Notes: generated by a model not told the origin, from the sequence alone. DNA of 64,000 bases from Planctomycetota bacterium (GCA_016795325.1 JAEUHY010000059.1:310001-374000), one strand, 5' to 3'; shown: positions 8,202 to 17,754, counted from the stretch's first letter. A program made the numbers and translations.

Positions 8202-9476
8202 CTATCCGAGCGGGAGCAGGCTCGAGATCCAAGCGGCAAGTGCGAACAGCGCGACGCCGCCGAGCCAACGCCAGGCGGAACCCAGGGCAACTCCGTGGCG
8301 TGTCAGCACCCAGGCGGCCGAGACGGCCACGAACAGCTCGGTCGCGAAGGTCGTCGCGCCGGCGCCGGCGATCCCAAAGCGCGGAACGGCCCAGAAGTTC
8401 GCGCCGATGTTGAGCGCCAGTCCGCCGGCCGAGATCCACAGGCGCGCGCGGTTGAGGCCGAGTGCGACGACCGCGGTGAGCAGCGTCGAGCCCGCGTAGA
8501 TCGCGACCACCGCGAGCAGCAGCCACTTCAAGCTGTCCGCAGCGACGCCGAAGCCTGGGCGGAAGAGCTCGAGCAGCTCGTAGGTCCACGGAAACAAGAG
8601 CCCGGCGCCCGCGCCGGCGAGTGCAAACAGCGGCGGCCCGACGTTGCCCAGCGCATCGCCCAGCTCGCGGCCGACGTGGCGGCGCCGCAGCCAGGGCAGG
8701 AGCGAGAGCGACGCGTACTGCGCGATCATGATGCAGTAGCTCAGGACGCGCACCGCGATGTTGTAGGGGCCGAGTTCCTCTTCGCCGCGCAGCTCGCGAA
8801 TGAACACGTTGTCGACGTAGAAGTAGGTCTGCGCGAACAACGCGGAGACGCCGAGCGGCCACGCTTCGCTCCACAGCTCGCGCAGCGGCGTCGGCGTAGC
8901 GCCGGTGCGCGGAATCTGGCGGCGCGCGACGGCGTGGAGCAGGACGTTGGCCGTCGCGCTGCCCGCGGCGACGCCGCACACGTAGAGCGCAGGACTGCGT
9001 GCGTCGTTCGTGGCGAGCAAGACGACCGCGGCGAGGCTGAGCGCGCTCGCCGTCGCGCGCAGCGCCACCGGCACGCCCCAGGCGATTTGGTTGCGGAACA
9101 CCGTCGCCGAAAGCTCGAGCGTGTGCGTGAGCGGATAGAGCGCGGCGACCACGAGCAGCCACGCATCGGTCTCGCCGTAGCCGAGCGCGATGGCGGCGGT
9201 GAGCAGCACGCCGACGAGTCCGCCGGCGAAGCGGATGCGCCGCGCGCCGCCGAGCACGCTTTCCAGCTCGTTCGGATGCGCGGCGGTGCGCTGCACCGCG
9301 ACCTCGCCCGTGCCCATGTTCGCGAGCGAATCGAGCCAGGCGAACAGGGCCAGATAAAACGTGAAACGGCCGAAGCTCTCGACGTCGAGTTCGCGCGAGG
9401 CCAGCCAGAGGATCGCGACGGTGCACCCCGCGCCCCAAAAACGCCCGAGCACTTGCAGCGCGGTGCCCTGGAGCAC
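8202..9476 (-). CDS. Polysaccharide flippase (Wzx/RfbX-like, MOP superfamily)
   Basis: About 424 residues with roughly twelve hydrophobic segments, starting around LQGTALQVLGRFWGAGCTVA, the characteristic opening of lipopolysaccharide O-unit flippases and related MOP exporters. The reading frame continues far upstream, but that part is Ser/Arg/Pro-rich and unlike membrane protein; the GTG at 9476 is the nearest plausible start, without a clear Shine-Dalgarno, so the true start is uncertain by some tens of codons. It is expected to flip undecaprenyl-linked glycan across the cytoplasmic membrane. It lies 8 bases upstream of a GT4 gene, which supports a surface-polysaccharide role. Confidence 0.78.
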   Translation of the reverse strand: MLQGTALQVLGRFWGAGCTVAILWLASRELDVESFGRFTFYLALFAWLDSLANMGTGEVAVQRTAAHPNELESVLGGARRIRFAGGLVGVLLTAAIALGYGETDAWLLVVAALYPLTHTLELSATVFRNQIAWGVPVALRATASALSLAAVVLLATNDARSPALYVCGVAAGSATANVLLHAVARRQIPRTGATPTPLRELWSEAWPLGVSALFAQTYFYVDNVFIRELRGEEELGPYNIAVRVLSYCIMIAQYASLSLLPWLRRRHVGRELGDALGNVGPPLFALAGAGAGLLFPWTYELLELFRPGFGVAADSLKWLLLAVVAIYAGSTLLTAVVALGLNRARLWISAGGLALNIGANFWAVPRFGIAGAGATTFATELFVAVSAAWVLTRHGVALGSAWRWLGGVALFALAAWISSLLPLG

Positions 9477-10289
9477 GGCGCGCGGCGGACGGGCGGAGTC
9501 GGTCGAAGTGGCGGGCGGCAAGGGCGGCGAAGGCCTCGAGTCTACGACCGGGCGCGCCGCGGCTTCCCAGTCTGCGTCCTTTCGGCGGCACGGTTGCCGT
9601 GCCCGCCGAACACTCTCGCTCGAGGCGCCGCGCGCGTCGTCACGCAGGCGCGAGGAGTGCTCGCAGCCTTCGAGCCGTTGCGTGCGCCCAGCGACGGAAC
9701 GCGAGGCGCGTCGCAACGCGGCGGGGCAAGTCCTTCTCGCGGGGAAATCACAGGATGCAGCGCGTTGCGAAGGCGCCTGCGCACGTTTCCTTCCCAATTG
9801 GAAGGGATCCGACAACTCTGAAATCGGATCGCTGGGGTCCGTACGAGCTGGCGGTGTGCTCGTTTGCGCTCGAGACCATGCAGCGGACTTGCTCCGTAAA
9901 CCCACTGCGATGCGTCACACGCGCTCGTGCGGCGCTCGAGCAGCAGAGCGCGAAAACAACGCATTCGTGGGACGTCGCAGTTCTTGGAATCAGCTACATT
10001 CTGCACAGCTGAGCCGCGCGACTTCGGCGTGCGTTGCGCGCCTTGTTGAGGCGCCGACGCTGAACCGTGCGCACGTCGAGTTAGGGCCCGCACGACGAAA
10101 CTCACGCTGTTCTGCCGCAGCGGGCTGATCGGCGAGCGCTACCCAGTACTGCGGAGCGCTGCGCTCCGTCGGCGTGGATACTATCCCGAGCGATTGATCG
10201 GTTGTGACTCTCCAGGCGCGGCGACGTCGAGAGACCGTGGGTGCAAGACCAGTTCGTCGTTGGATTCGAAGCAGCCCTGGAGGTGTGCA
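9477..10289. other. Long gap without a convincing gene
   Basis: About 800 bases lie between the divergently oriented flippase and histidine-kinase genes. Open frames on both strands here translate to Arg/Ser/Ala-rich sequence without family features or membrane segments. A small inverted repeat CCTTCC-CAATT-GGAAGG lies near 9790-9806. The flippase and kinase promoters should be here, but no clear -35/-10 pair is recognised. The base composition looks somewhat less extreme than in the neighbouring genes. Confidence 0.5.
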
Positions 10290-11975
10290 GTGTCGGACCG
10301 ATTCCTTGAATCTCCCAGTGAAGCGGCGCAGACCCAGCGATCCTCGGCGGCCAACGGCGAGTCCGGGGGCATGACGAGGGGCGCGATTCCCAGCGGCAAA
10401 GACGTGCGGCCCGAACGTCGAGGGCCGCTCGAGCCGGCGCACGGACAGTTCGCTTCCGACTCGCTTCGAGCCCACGAGATTCTGCGCGCTGTCGGTCGCC
10501 GTTTGGGCGCCGCAGCCTGCGAGCTTTGGCGCACGCCGAAGGATGGGGGCCTGGAAGTTCTGGAGTCGAGCTGGCGCGACGGAGAGTTCGCGACCGCGGC
10601 GCCAGATGCGAACGAAAACCGGCGAACGCATGCGCAGCCGCTCCCGGAGGCCTGCGACCGTGCGGAGTGGATCGTCGACGTCGCGACGGACGCACGGGTC
10701 GGTCGCGACGAGTGGCTGCGCGCCAACGGCCTGCACGCGCTGCTGCGCGCGCCCGTACGAAGCGAGCGGGCTTCGCTCGGAAGCGTTCGCGTGTACTGGC
10801 GACAGCGCCGCGCCCACGATGCCGCCGCGGCGGACCTCGTGGCGAACGGCGCAGGGGTGCTCGCCACACACCTCGAGGAGCGTCCATCGAACTTGGCCGA
10901 CGTACCGCATCTGCCTTGCCTGGGCGCCCTGCTTCGGGTGACTTCCGACCCCACGCTGGTGACCGACTTCAACGGTCGCATCGTCGAGGCCAATTCGCCT
11001 GCAGAGGTGCTGCTGGGACGCTCACGGGACGCGCTCCTCGGCCGCGCGTTCATCGAAACCGCTGTTCCAGAGCGACTGCGCCCCGACGCTGCTGCGGCGC
11101 TCGTCCGCTTGGTGGCGCAGCCGGCTCGTGTGGGCAAGCGCGAGCGGTTGGCGACGTGCATGTTGCTGCCCAACGACGAAGAACAGGCCGTGAGCGTGGA
11201 CGCGGTCGCCTCGCACGCACCGGATCCGGAACTGGTGTTCGTCAGCGCCATTCCCACGCAAGCTTGCGTTTGCGGCGCAGCCGAACCCGATCCAACGCGG
11301 ACCCAAATGCGCTCGCTCATGACCAGTCTGTTGGTCGCCGAGGAGCGCGAACGTCGGCGCCTCGCGCAGGACCTCCACGACGGACTCAGTCAGTTGATCG
11401 CGCTCGCCCAGATGAAGCTTGCGGCCTTGAGTCACGCGACGGGCGGCCATGCAAGCGAACAGCACAAGGCGCTTGACGAGATCCAGGCGCTGATCGTGGC
11501 GGCGGACCGGTCGGCGCGTTCGATCGGTTGCGAACTGAGCCCGCCGAGTTTGCACCAGCTCGGACTGGTCCCTGCGCTTCGGTGGCTCGTCGAAAGCCTG
11601 CACGAACGCTACGGCGTGTCGATCCAGTTCACCGAACCTGAGCCGTTGCCCGAGCTGGACGAAACGCGCAACGTGGTCCTGTTCCGATCGGTGCGTGAGT
11701 TGCTGATCAACGCCGCGAAGCACGCACAAGCCGCAAGCGTCGAGCTCTCGTTGCGCGAGGCGTTCGGCCGGCTCGTCGTCCGGGTCCGCGACGACGGCGT
11801 CGGCATGCGGAACGACGTCGAGCAGAGCGCCGGAACTGGATTGGTGAGCATGCGAGAGCGTCTCGCGCACATCGGGGGCGCCCTGCGCATCAAGTCAAAG
11901 CGCGGCGCCGGGACTTCGGTCGAGATCGAGTTGATATTGCCAGTCGCGGCGAACCAGCCGGGGAGCTTGTCATGA
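10290..11975 (+). CDS. NarL-type sensor histidine kinase with GAF-like and PAS domains
   Basis: A 561-residue cytoplasmic histidine kinase. The GTG start at 10290 follows GGAGG at 10279-10283. After a low-complexity N-terminus comes a GAF-like region (roughly 60-200), then a PAS domain (TDFNGRIVEANSPAEVLLG). A HisKA_3 dimerisation box follows with RRRLAQDLHDGLSQLIALAQ, the phospho-accepting residue being H363, and the HATPase domain has ELLINAAKHAQA (N box) and DDGVGM (G box). There is no membrane helix, so it senses a cytosolic signal. Its stop overlaps the response-regulator start as ATGA, so the two are almost certainly a cognate two-component pair. Confidence 0.88.
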   Translation: MSDRFLESPSEAAQTQRSSAANGESGGMTRGAIPSGKDVRPERRGPLEPAHGQFASDSLRAHEILRAVGRRLGAAACELWRTPKDGGLEVLESSWRDGEFATAAPDANENRRTHAQPLPEACDRAEWIVDVATDARVGRDEWLRANGLHALLRAPVRSERASLGSVRVYWRQRRAHDAAAADLVANGAGVLATHLEERPSNLADVPHLPCLGALLRVTSDPTLVTDFNGRIVEANSPAEVLLGRSRDALLGRAFIETAVPERLRPDAAAALVRLVAQPARVGKRERLATCMLLPNDEEQAVSVDAVASHAPDPELVFVSAIPTQACVCGAAEPDPTRTQMRSLMTSLLVAEERERRRLAQDLHDGLSQLIALAQMKLAALSHATGGHASEQHKALDEIQALIVAADRSARSIGCELSPPSLHQLGLVPALRWLVESLHERYGVSIQFTEPEPLPELDETRNVVLFRSVRELLINAAKHAQAASVELSLREAFGRLVVRVRDDGVGMRNDVEQSAGTGLVSMRERLAHIGGALRIKSKRGAGTSVEIELILPVAANQPGSLS

Positions 11976-12625
11976 CCATTCGCGTGCTGCTGGTGGACGA
12001 CCACACCATGATGCGTGACGGACTTCGCCGTCTTTTGTCCGAGAACTCGGACGTCGAGGTGGTCGGGGAGTGCGCGGATGGCTCCACAGCGGTGGACCTC
12101 GCGCGGATGCTGATTCCGGACCTGGTCTTGATGGACGTCGGGATGCCCGAACTCAACGGCATCGAAGCCACGCTTCGCATTCGCCAGTCGAACGCCTCGG
12201 TCCGAGTTCTGGGGCTGTCGACTCACGGTGATCCGCGCTACGTCCAACACATGCTGGCGGCCGGCGCCAGCGGCTATGTTCCGAAGATCTGCGCCTACGA
12301 TGAGCTGCTCCGCGCTGTACGGGCCATCGCGGCCGGCGGCGTCTACATCAGCCCGGAAATCGCGTCGGCGGTGGTCGAGCGCAGCGTCCGCGGCGCCCCA
12401 GGGCCGGCGGCCTCCGCGTACTCGGTGCTGAGCTCGCGGGAGCGCGAGGTGCTGCAGCTGGTCGCCGAAGGCAGAACGTCGGGTGAATCGGCGCGCAGGC
12501 TCAGCATCTCGATCAAGACCGTCGAGACCCATCGACGCAACATCGTTCAGAAGCTGGGTCTCCACGGGACAGCCGAACTCACCAAGTACGCCATTCGGGA
12601 GGGGCTCACCAGTCTCGATACGTGA
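11972..12625 (+). CDS. NarL/FixJ-family response regulator
   Basis: A 217-residue response regulator. The receiver domain (1-120) has the acidic pair D9/D10 in LLVDDHTMMRDG, the phosphorylation site D55 in LVLMDVGMPELNG, the conserved Thr/Ser region replaced by LSTHGD, and K105 in YVPK. A LuxR-type helix-turn-helix (about 152-210; LSSREREVLQLVAEG, IKTVETHRRNI) ends the protein. It overlaps the upstream kinase gene by four bases, and a second NarL-type kinase gene lies downstream, so it may receive phosphate from both. DNA targets are unknown; the small membrane proteins and GGDEF protein downstream are reasonable candidates. Confidence 0.9.
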   Translation: MTIRVLLVDDHTMMRDGLRRLLSENSDVEVVGECADGSTAVDLARMLIPDLVLMDVGMPELNGIEATLRIRQSNASVRVLGLSTHGDPRYVQHMLAAGASGYVPKICAYDELLRAVRAIAAGGVYISPEIASAVVERSVRGAPGPAASAYSVLSSREREVLQLVAEGRTSGESARRLSISIKTVETHRRNIVQKLGLHGTAELTKYAIREGLTSLDT

Positions 12626-12769
12626 GGGATGCTTGGAACTGTCGATGGTGAGGTTGAGACCCGCAGGTTTGAATGAAAATGATCGAGCACTGTGATTTCA
12701 CAGCTCGAGAGCTCCGCGGCGCGCACCGGAGCCCACGTTGAGCGCGTAACGGACGGAGAGGCTGAGACG

Positions 12770-13972
12770 ATGGGCGCCCCTTACGAACTCAAGAGCGTGG
12801 AATCGGCGCGTAGGGAAGTCGACGCCCTGCTGGAGCGCATCTGGGGACTTGGACAGCACAGCGAGTCGCTCGCGTTGGGCGACGCGCTGGCTGAGTTGAA
12901 AGCCATCGGAGAGGCTCTCCAGGCGCGGTGCCTGCTTCTGCGAAGCGTGCTGGATCGATCGGGCGAGGTCGTGTTCGCCAAGCACAAGGACGGGCGTTTC
13001 GCGCTGCTCAATCCCTACGCGGCCAGCGTGTTCGGCTGCCGCGTCGAAGACATCCTCGGGAAGGACGATCGCGCGCTCGCCACCCCGGCGGAGGCGCAAC
13101 GCATCATGGACATCGACGCCGCCGTCATGCGTTCGGGAACGCCGAGCACCCACACCCAGCGGCACGAGTTCGGCGGACGAAAGGTGGAGCTGATGGTGAC
13201 AACTACGGTCTGGCGCGATGAGGATTCCGAAGTGCGCGGCGTGATCGGAGTCGCTCGGGACGCTGCGAACAACCCGGTCGAGCAGGCCAAGACGAGCAAG
13301 CAACTCGACGCCCTGCGTGGCCTCGCCACGGAATCGGTGCTGCGCGAGGAGCGGCTCCGCCGAGCGCTGGCCGCAGAGTTGCACGAAGGGCTCGGCCAAG
13401 ACATCGCGTTGGCGCGCCTGCGCTTGTCGCAGCTACGGGCGCGGGCGGGGACGCAGCTGGACGCTCCACTGCGGGACATCGAAAGTCTGGTCGAGCAGGC
13501 CGACCGCTCGCTGCGAGCCATCTCGTTCCAACTCAGTCCGTCCGCGTTGCACGACCTGGGTTTGATCGCGGCGTTGGAATCGCTCGCGGACGAGCTCCGG
13601 CGTACGCTGCATCTCAGCGTCCGACTCGATTGCTCTTCGTCCGCGGCCCGCCTGGATGAACGCGTGGCGCTGATCGTGTACCGCGCCGTTCGAGAGCTGC
13701 TCGTCAACGTGGCGCATCACTCCGGTGTGCACGAGGCGACGGTGCGCGTCGAGTATGTCGAGCAAAGTCTGCGCGTGACCGTCGAAGATGTGGGCCGCGG
13801 CTTCGACGTGAACGACGCGTCGCTGCGCGGCTACGGGCTGTTCGGAATCGGGGAGCAGCTGCGCGCGCTGGGCGGCGGCATGCTCGTCGAGTCTTCCGCG
13901 GAGCATGGGGCCCGCGTGACGCTGACGGCTCCGCTCCACGTCGCCGCGACAGTGCTATCGCGCGACGTTTAG
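12770..13972 (+). CDS. NarL-type sensor histidine kinase with PAS domain (orphan)
   Basis: A 400-residue soluble kinase with an N-terminal helical segment, a PAS domain (about 60-180; VLDRSGEVVFAKHKDGRFAL, VFGCRVEDILGKD), a HisKA_3 box with H205 in AAELHEGLGQDIALARLRL, and an HATPase domain (ELLVNVAHHSG, DVGRGFD, GYGLFGIGEQL). The ATG at 12770 has GGAGAGG about eight bases upstream; a GTG at 12692 would add 26 residues. The H box reads LHE where LHD is usual, which may alter phosphatase activity in this family. No response regulator follows, so it probably feeds the upstream regulator. Confidence 0.85.
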   Translation: MGAPYELKSVESARREVDALLERIWGLGQHSESLALGDALAELKAIGEALQARCLLLRSVLDRSGEVVFAKHKDGRFALLNPYAASVFGCRVEDILGKDDRALATPAEAQRIMDIDAAVMRSGTPSTHTQRHEFGGRKVELMVTTTVWRDEDSEVRGVIGVARDAANNPVEQAKTSKQLDALRGLATESVLREERLRRALAAELHEGLGQDIALARLRLSQLRARAGTQLDAPLRDIESLVEQADRSLRAISFQLSPSALHDLGLIAALESLADELRRTLHLSVRLDCSSSAARLDERVALIVYRAVRELLVNVAHHSGVHEATVRVEYVEQSLRVTVEDVGRGFDVNDASLRGYGLFGIGEQLRALGGGMLVESSAEHGARVTLTAPLHVAATVLSRDV

Positions 13973-14433
13973 GCTTGTGCGCCCGTGGTGTTTGCGCGAG
14001 CGCCGTTTCGCAAACTTGCTGCGGAGGCGCGGGGAGAAGAAGTGCACGTTGATGCGCATGGTGCGCGGTTTGGCGTCCTCACACCGAGCTCCCACGACGG
14101 ATCCATGCGCCGCGAGTTGGCGTCGACGGCCGCTGTGGAGCGAGGTGCGCGACGCGTGATGCCCGCTGCGGAGTTCTCTAGAACGTGCAGGCAGCCGTCA
14201 ACGCAGCGGCTCTTTGTGGGCACGAGCGTGTCCGAGGCGGCGCACTCACTGCGTCCGTGCGCCCTTGTGTCGTGGGTGATGGAGTCGCAGGCTGGCGAAT
14301 CAGTGCAAACGCCGATGTTCGAGTGAGGGGCCGGCGCCTAGCGTGCGTCATGTCCGGTCAAAGCCCGTTTCGCGGCGACCAACTCCGAGGCCATAAGGCC
14401 GCCGCGCGTCCCACCGAGTAGTCGGGAGCCAAC
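13973..14433. other. Intergenic gap, no gene recognised
   Basis: About 460 bases between the second kinase and the GGDEF gene. Short frames exist on both strands (for example 13985-14326 plus and 13969-14223 minus), but they lack a Shine-Dalgarno and any family features, and their composition is not protein-like. The promoter of the GGDEF gene should lie in the 3' part; no clear promoter motif is seen. Confidence 0.5.
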
Positions 14434-16134
14434 ATGAACACGAGATCCGCGCAGCGAGTGGAACCCCGGGAGTCCGTCGGCGTAACCCATACACGCCAAC
14501 TCGTAGCGTCCAGTCGCTTGCTGCGAGTTTTCCTGGACGCCAACCCATTCGCCAACTTGGTGCTGTCCGAAGACGGTGCGGTGCTGATGGCGAGTCGCAA
14601 GGCCGCGTTGCTCCTGAAGCGGACCGAGTCCCAATTGCGAGCTGCGCTCCCGGGGCTCTACGTCGAGCGAGGCGCCTGCTTCAGCACCGCGGCCGATCCT
14701 GAACGCAGATTCGATGTGCGGACCTCGACGGTCGAAGTTGAGGACGCCCTCTTTCGGCTGGTGACGCTCTTCGAGCGCAACGCCGTGACGCCCGACCATG
14801 TGACGCTGGAGACGCTGCTGCGCACGTCCCGCGCGCGCGAGGAGCAGCTCTCGTATTTGGCCAGTCATGACCCGTTGACCGGGGTGCTCAACCGGCGGGG
14901 CTTGGAGCTCGAGGCGCTTTCGGAAGCTGGGCGTTCGCGCCGCTCGGGCGCAACTCTGGCCGCGGTGTTGATCGACTTCGACGACTTCAAGCTCGTGAAT
15001 GCGAGCCTCGGTCAGTCGGGTGGGGACCGCGCGCTGCGGGAGATGGCGATGCGGATCGAGGGCGCTCTCCGGCCGACGGATCGAATCGGCAGGATCGGCG
15101 GAGACGAATTCCTGGTGCTCTTGCCGGACACACGCTTGGCGGAAGCAGGTCGCGTTGCCGAGCGCATCCGAGCGGAGATCGCGACCCTCGAGTTCGCGAG
15201 TTCGGGCGGTCCCGTTGCGCTCACAGTCAGCGTGGGCGTGGTCGCCCTGCCCGACGATGTCACTTCCCTGGAGCGCGTGGTTTCGCTGGCGGACGCCCCG
15301 CTGCGTCGGAGCAAGGCTCTGGGCAAAAACCACGTGTACACGCTGACAGATAGCGCTGGGGTGGAGGCCCGTAGCGGGGAGGACTCCGCGCAATCGCCCG
15401 GACTCCCAGGTCTCCGCGTCGTGGTGCGCCCGGTGGTCAGGATCGGAGATCGCCGAACGGTTGCATGGAAGCTTGACGCTCTCGACGGGTGCGGTCGCTC
15501 CAGCGGTGCGCTCGATCCTCGCTCCTCGCTGAGTGCTCTCGCCGAGTCCGAAGCGCTGGATCTCGAACGCCTTCGTTTGTGTCTGGACCATCGCGCGCCG
15601 GGCGGGGACGGTTGCGAATGGCGAGTGCGGCTCGCGCCGGGCACGCTGCTCGAGCGTCGGTCGCGTGACGTGGTCCTGGGGCTGCTCGCCGCCAACGTTG
15701 GTCAGCCCGTGTGTCTGGAGTTCAGCGAACAGCAACTGGTTGGCGACCCGGGGGATTTCGTGGCCGCGCGAATGTCGTTGCGCGAAGCCGGCGCGCGAAT
15801 GGCGTTGATCGACGTAGGCGTCGGTCGCGCTGCGCTCGAGGCCCTGGTCGTGCTCGCGCCGGACGTCGCCGAGTTGAGCTCGCGCCTTGCGCCTCTCGCG
15901 GTCAACGACGCTTTGCGGGAGCGCGCGCTCGGTCGGCTCGCTCGACTCGTACGTGGTCTGGACTGCGAATTGGACATCGCAGGGGTGGACGATGAGCACG
16001 TATTGAACTGTGCGCGCACCGCAGGCGCCGACTACGCGGTGGGTGCGATGTGGGACGCGGCGCTACCTGCTTCCAGCGCGAAGACTGATGGTTGGCCCCG
16101 ATCGTCGCGACTGCAGGTCCGGGCTACAAAGTGA
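14434..16134 (+). CDS. GGDEF diguanylate cyclase with degenerate EAL-like C-terminus
   Basis: A 566-residue protein. An N-terminal PAS-like region (about 28-120; LRVFLDANPFANLVLSEDG) precedes a GGDEF domain (about 140-305) with the entry motif SHDPLTGVLNRRG and an intact GGDEF active site (IGRIGGDEFLVLLPD), so c-di-GMP synthesis is plausible. The C-terminal 230 residues keep the length and fold cues of an EAL domain (VVVRPVVRIGDRRTVAWKL, CLEFSEQQL, MALIDVGVG), but the EAL triplet is replaced by KLD and the metal-binding acidic residues are largely gone. It is probably a non-hydrolytic binding or regulatory domain. The ATG at 14434 follows GGGAG. It probably ties the two-component module to c-di-GMP signalling. 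Confidence 0.8.
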   Translation: MNTRSAQRVEPRESVGVTHTRQLVASSRLLRVFLDANPFANLVLSEDGAVLMASRKAALLLKRTESQLRAALPGLYVERGACFSTAADPERRFDVRTSTVEVEDALFRLVTLFERNAVTPDHVTLETLLRTSRAREEQLSYLASHDPLTGVLNRRGLELEALSEAGRSRRSGATLAAVLIDFDDFKLVNASLGQSGGDRALREMAMRIEGALRPTDRIGRIGGDEFLVLLPDTRLAEAGRVAERIRAEIATLEFASSGGPVALTVSVGVVALPDDVTSLERVVSLADAPLRRSKALGKNHVYTLTDSAGVEARSGEDSAQSPGLPGLRVVVRPVVRIGDRRTVAWKLDALDGCGRSSGALDPRSSLSALAESEALDLERLRLCLDHRAPGGDGCEWRVRLAPGTLLERRSRDVVLGLLAANVGQPVCLEFSEQQLVGDPGDFVAARMSLREAGARMALIDVGVGRAALEALVVLAPDVAELSSRLAPLAVNDALRERALGRLARLVRGLDCELDIAGVDDEHVLNCARTAGADYAVGAMWDAALPASSAKTDGWPRSSRLQVRATK

Positions 16135-16214
16135 TTCTCTGCGTGGGCGGGGCGCTCGGTCGTCGAGCCAGGGGTAGCTGGAGTGTGCCAGGCCTCAACG
16201 CTCCACACGTACCA

Positions 16215-17117
16215 ATGAATGGAATGCAAATGGTTACCAACAATCTCATGGGCGTGGCAGGGGCTGTGCTTGGACTCGCAACCTTCACAACCGTCAACAT
16301 GGACGCCAAGACCGCACCCAACATCTGGTTGACCACCGAGTTGATCGGAATGAAGGTCGTTTCGCAGGACGGCGTCGGCTTGGGGAAGATCGAAGACGTG
16401 GTCGTACACCCGGGAAGTCGCCCCGCGTACGCGGTGTTGACGTTCGGCGAATGGCACGGGATGGGCGACAAGCACTTCGCCATGCCCTGGAGCGTTCTTC
16501 GCACCGTGCAGCTCGATTCGACCAAGAAGGACAGCGCGCGCTCGCTGGTGCTGCCGCTGGACCGCGAACGCCTGAAGACTGCGCCCGGTTTCGACAAGAA
16601 CAACTGGCCCAGCTTCGCGAACGCCGACTGGGCGAAGGACATCGACGTGTTCTACGTCGGTGACAGCAATCCCAACTTGGCGGCGACCACCGGCGTGGCT
16701 CCTGCGCCGCTCACTCACCTCGTTTGGCGCGTGAGCGAACTCAAGGGTGTCACGGTGACCAATCCGGACAACGTGACCTTGGGTGACATCCAGCAGCTGG
16801 CGATCGACGGGAACGGCCGGGTCAGTTATGCGACCCTGTCGGTCGGCGGCTTCCTCGGCATCGGCGACCGCGTCGTTCCGATTCCCTGGGACATGCTCAA
16901 ATTCAGCGTCGGCGGCGACAAGTCCGACAAGAAGCTGATCAGTTTGGCTTCCACGAAGAAGCAACTGGAGCAGGCGCCCGAGTTCCAGTCCGGCAAGGAA
17001 CACCGCGCGCAGATGTGCGACTTGAAGTGGGTCCAGCGCGTTTACGACCACTTCTCCTGCCCGATCTACTGGACCCCGTCGGGCGCCATCGAAGCCGGTT
17101 CGGGTTCCGCCAAGTGA
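16215..17117 (+). CDS. Tandem PRC-barrel domain protein, probably exported
   Basis: About 300 residues with a hydrophobic N-terminus (NNLMGVAGAVLGLATF) resembling a signal segment and two PRC-barrel domains. The first begins TELIGMKVVSQDGVGLGKIE and ends FAMPWSVLR; the second begins SELKGVTVTNPDNVTLGDIQ and ends VPIPWDMLK. Such domains occur in stress-induced and envelope-associated proteins and usually bind partners. Three closely spaced ATGs (16215, 16224, 16230) make the start uncertain. A GC-rich hairpin lies 43 bases after the stop. Its position next to DUF883 and holin-like genes points to an envelope-stress role. Confidence 0.78.
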   Translation: MNGMQMVTNNLMGVAGAVLGLATFTTVNMDAKTAPNIWLTTELIGMKVVSQDGVGLGKIEDVVVHPGSRPAYAVLTFGEWHGMGDKHFAMPWSVLRTVQLDSTKKDSARSLVLPLDRERLKTAPGFDKNNWPSFANADWAKDIDVFYVGDSNPNLAATTGVAPAPLTHLVWRVSELKGVTVTNPDNVTLGDIQQLAIDGNGRVSYATLSVGGFLGIGDRVVPIPWDMLKFSVGGDKSDKKLISLASTKKQLEQAPEFQSGKEHRAQMCDLKWVQRVYDHFSCPIYWTPSGAIEAGSGSAK

Positions 17118-17160
17118 CTCGGGGCGCCACCGCTGTGTCCTCGCCGCAGCGGGCGCCCTT

Positions 17161-17200
17161 CGAGGGCCGCGAGTTCGGGTCAACCGACTCGCGGCCCTCG
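17161..17200 (+). terminator. GC-rich hairpin, probable terminator
   Basis: An inverted repeat with left arm CGAGGGCCGCGAGTTCGG, loop GTCAA and right arm CCGACTCGCGGCCCTCG forms about 17 base pairs with one bulged T. It sits 43 bases after the PRC-barrel stop. No strong U-tract follows, so it may act as a transcript-end stabiliser rather than a classical terminator. It is the only structure noted in the 364-base gap 17118-17481; no gene is supported in the rest of the gap. Confidence 0.55.
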
Positions 17201-17481
17201 TCTCACCGCGCTCGGCGCGGAGAAGCGATACAGCCCGGCGAAGCTGCCGAACGGCGTCGCTGCTTGCTTCTCGCCATCGCGTTCGGCGGCTTCTGCCTGT
17301 GCTTCATGACTTCCGCGTCGCCCGTAGCCCGCGTCTCGCCCGACACGTCGACCGCGACGGTGGGCGTCGTCGCGACTCGCGCACGGGCGTCCGCGCGAAC
17401 TCGAAACGTGCGCCGCTCAGGCGCGCGCGACGATTGCGCTCTTGTGACTTCTCCCATTCTCCTTCGTCTGCACAAACTCCA

Positions 17482-17754
17482 ATGACCAGTACGCACTCGA
17501 CTCTCTCGGACCTTTCCGACTCCGTGTCCCGACAAGCTTCCAAGCTCATGGGCTCGACGCCCGACGGTTCGACGCTCGGCGACTCCGGAATTGCCTCGCG
17601 GATTCGTGAAACCGTCGACGCCACCAAGGATCGCGCCGTCCACTGGACTCACACTCTGCAGGAGGGCGTCCGCCAGGACCCGATCCGCTCGCTGGCGATC
17701 GCCGCCGGAGTCGGCGTGGTTCTCGGCGTCATCCTGGGCCGCCGAAGCCGCTAG
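17482..17754 (+). CDS. DUF883/YqjD-like membrane-anchored protein
   Basis: A 90-residue protein with a long amphipathic helical region (SDSVSRQASKLMG; SRIRETVDATKDRAVHWTHT) and a C-terminal glycine-containing membrane helix (SLAIAAGVGVVLGVILGRRSR). This is the hallmark layout of the DUF883 (ElaB/YqjD) family, tail-anchored inner-membrane proteins that can bind ribosomes in stationary phase. Start chosen at MTSTHSTLSDL. It heads a close group with the holin-like and third membrane genes, matching the yqjD-yqjE-yqjK type arrangement known elsewhere. Confidence 0.75.
   Translation: MTSTHSTLSDLSDSVSRQASKLMGSTPDGSTLGDSGIASRIRETVDATKDRAVHWTHTLQEGVRQDPIRSLAIAAGVGVVLGVILGRRSR

Noticed and set aside
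9542-10105. Minus-strand frame in the 800-base gap
   Set aside because: Translation is Arg/Ser/Ala-rich without secondary-structure pattern; looks non-coding.
13985-14326. 113-codon plus-strand frame
   Set aside because: No Shine-Dalgarno, no hydrophobic or domain pattern, and a competing minus-strand frame of equal quality.
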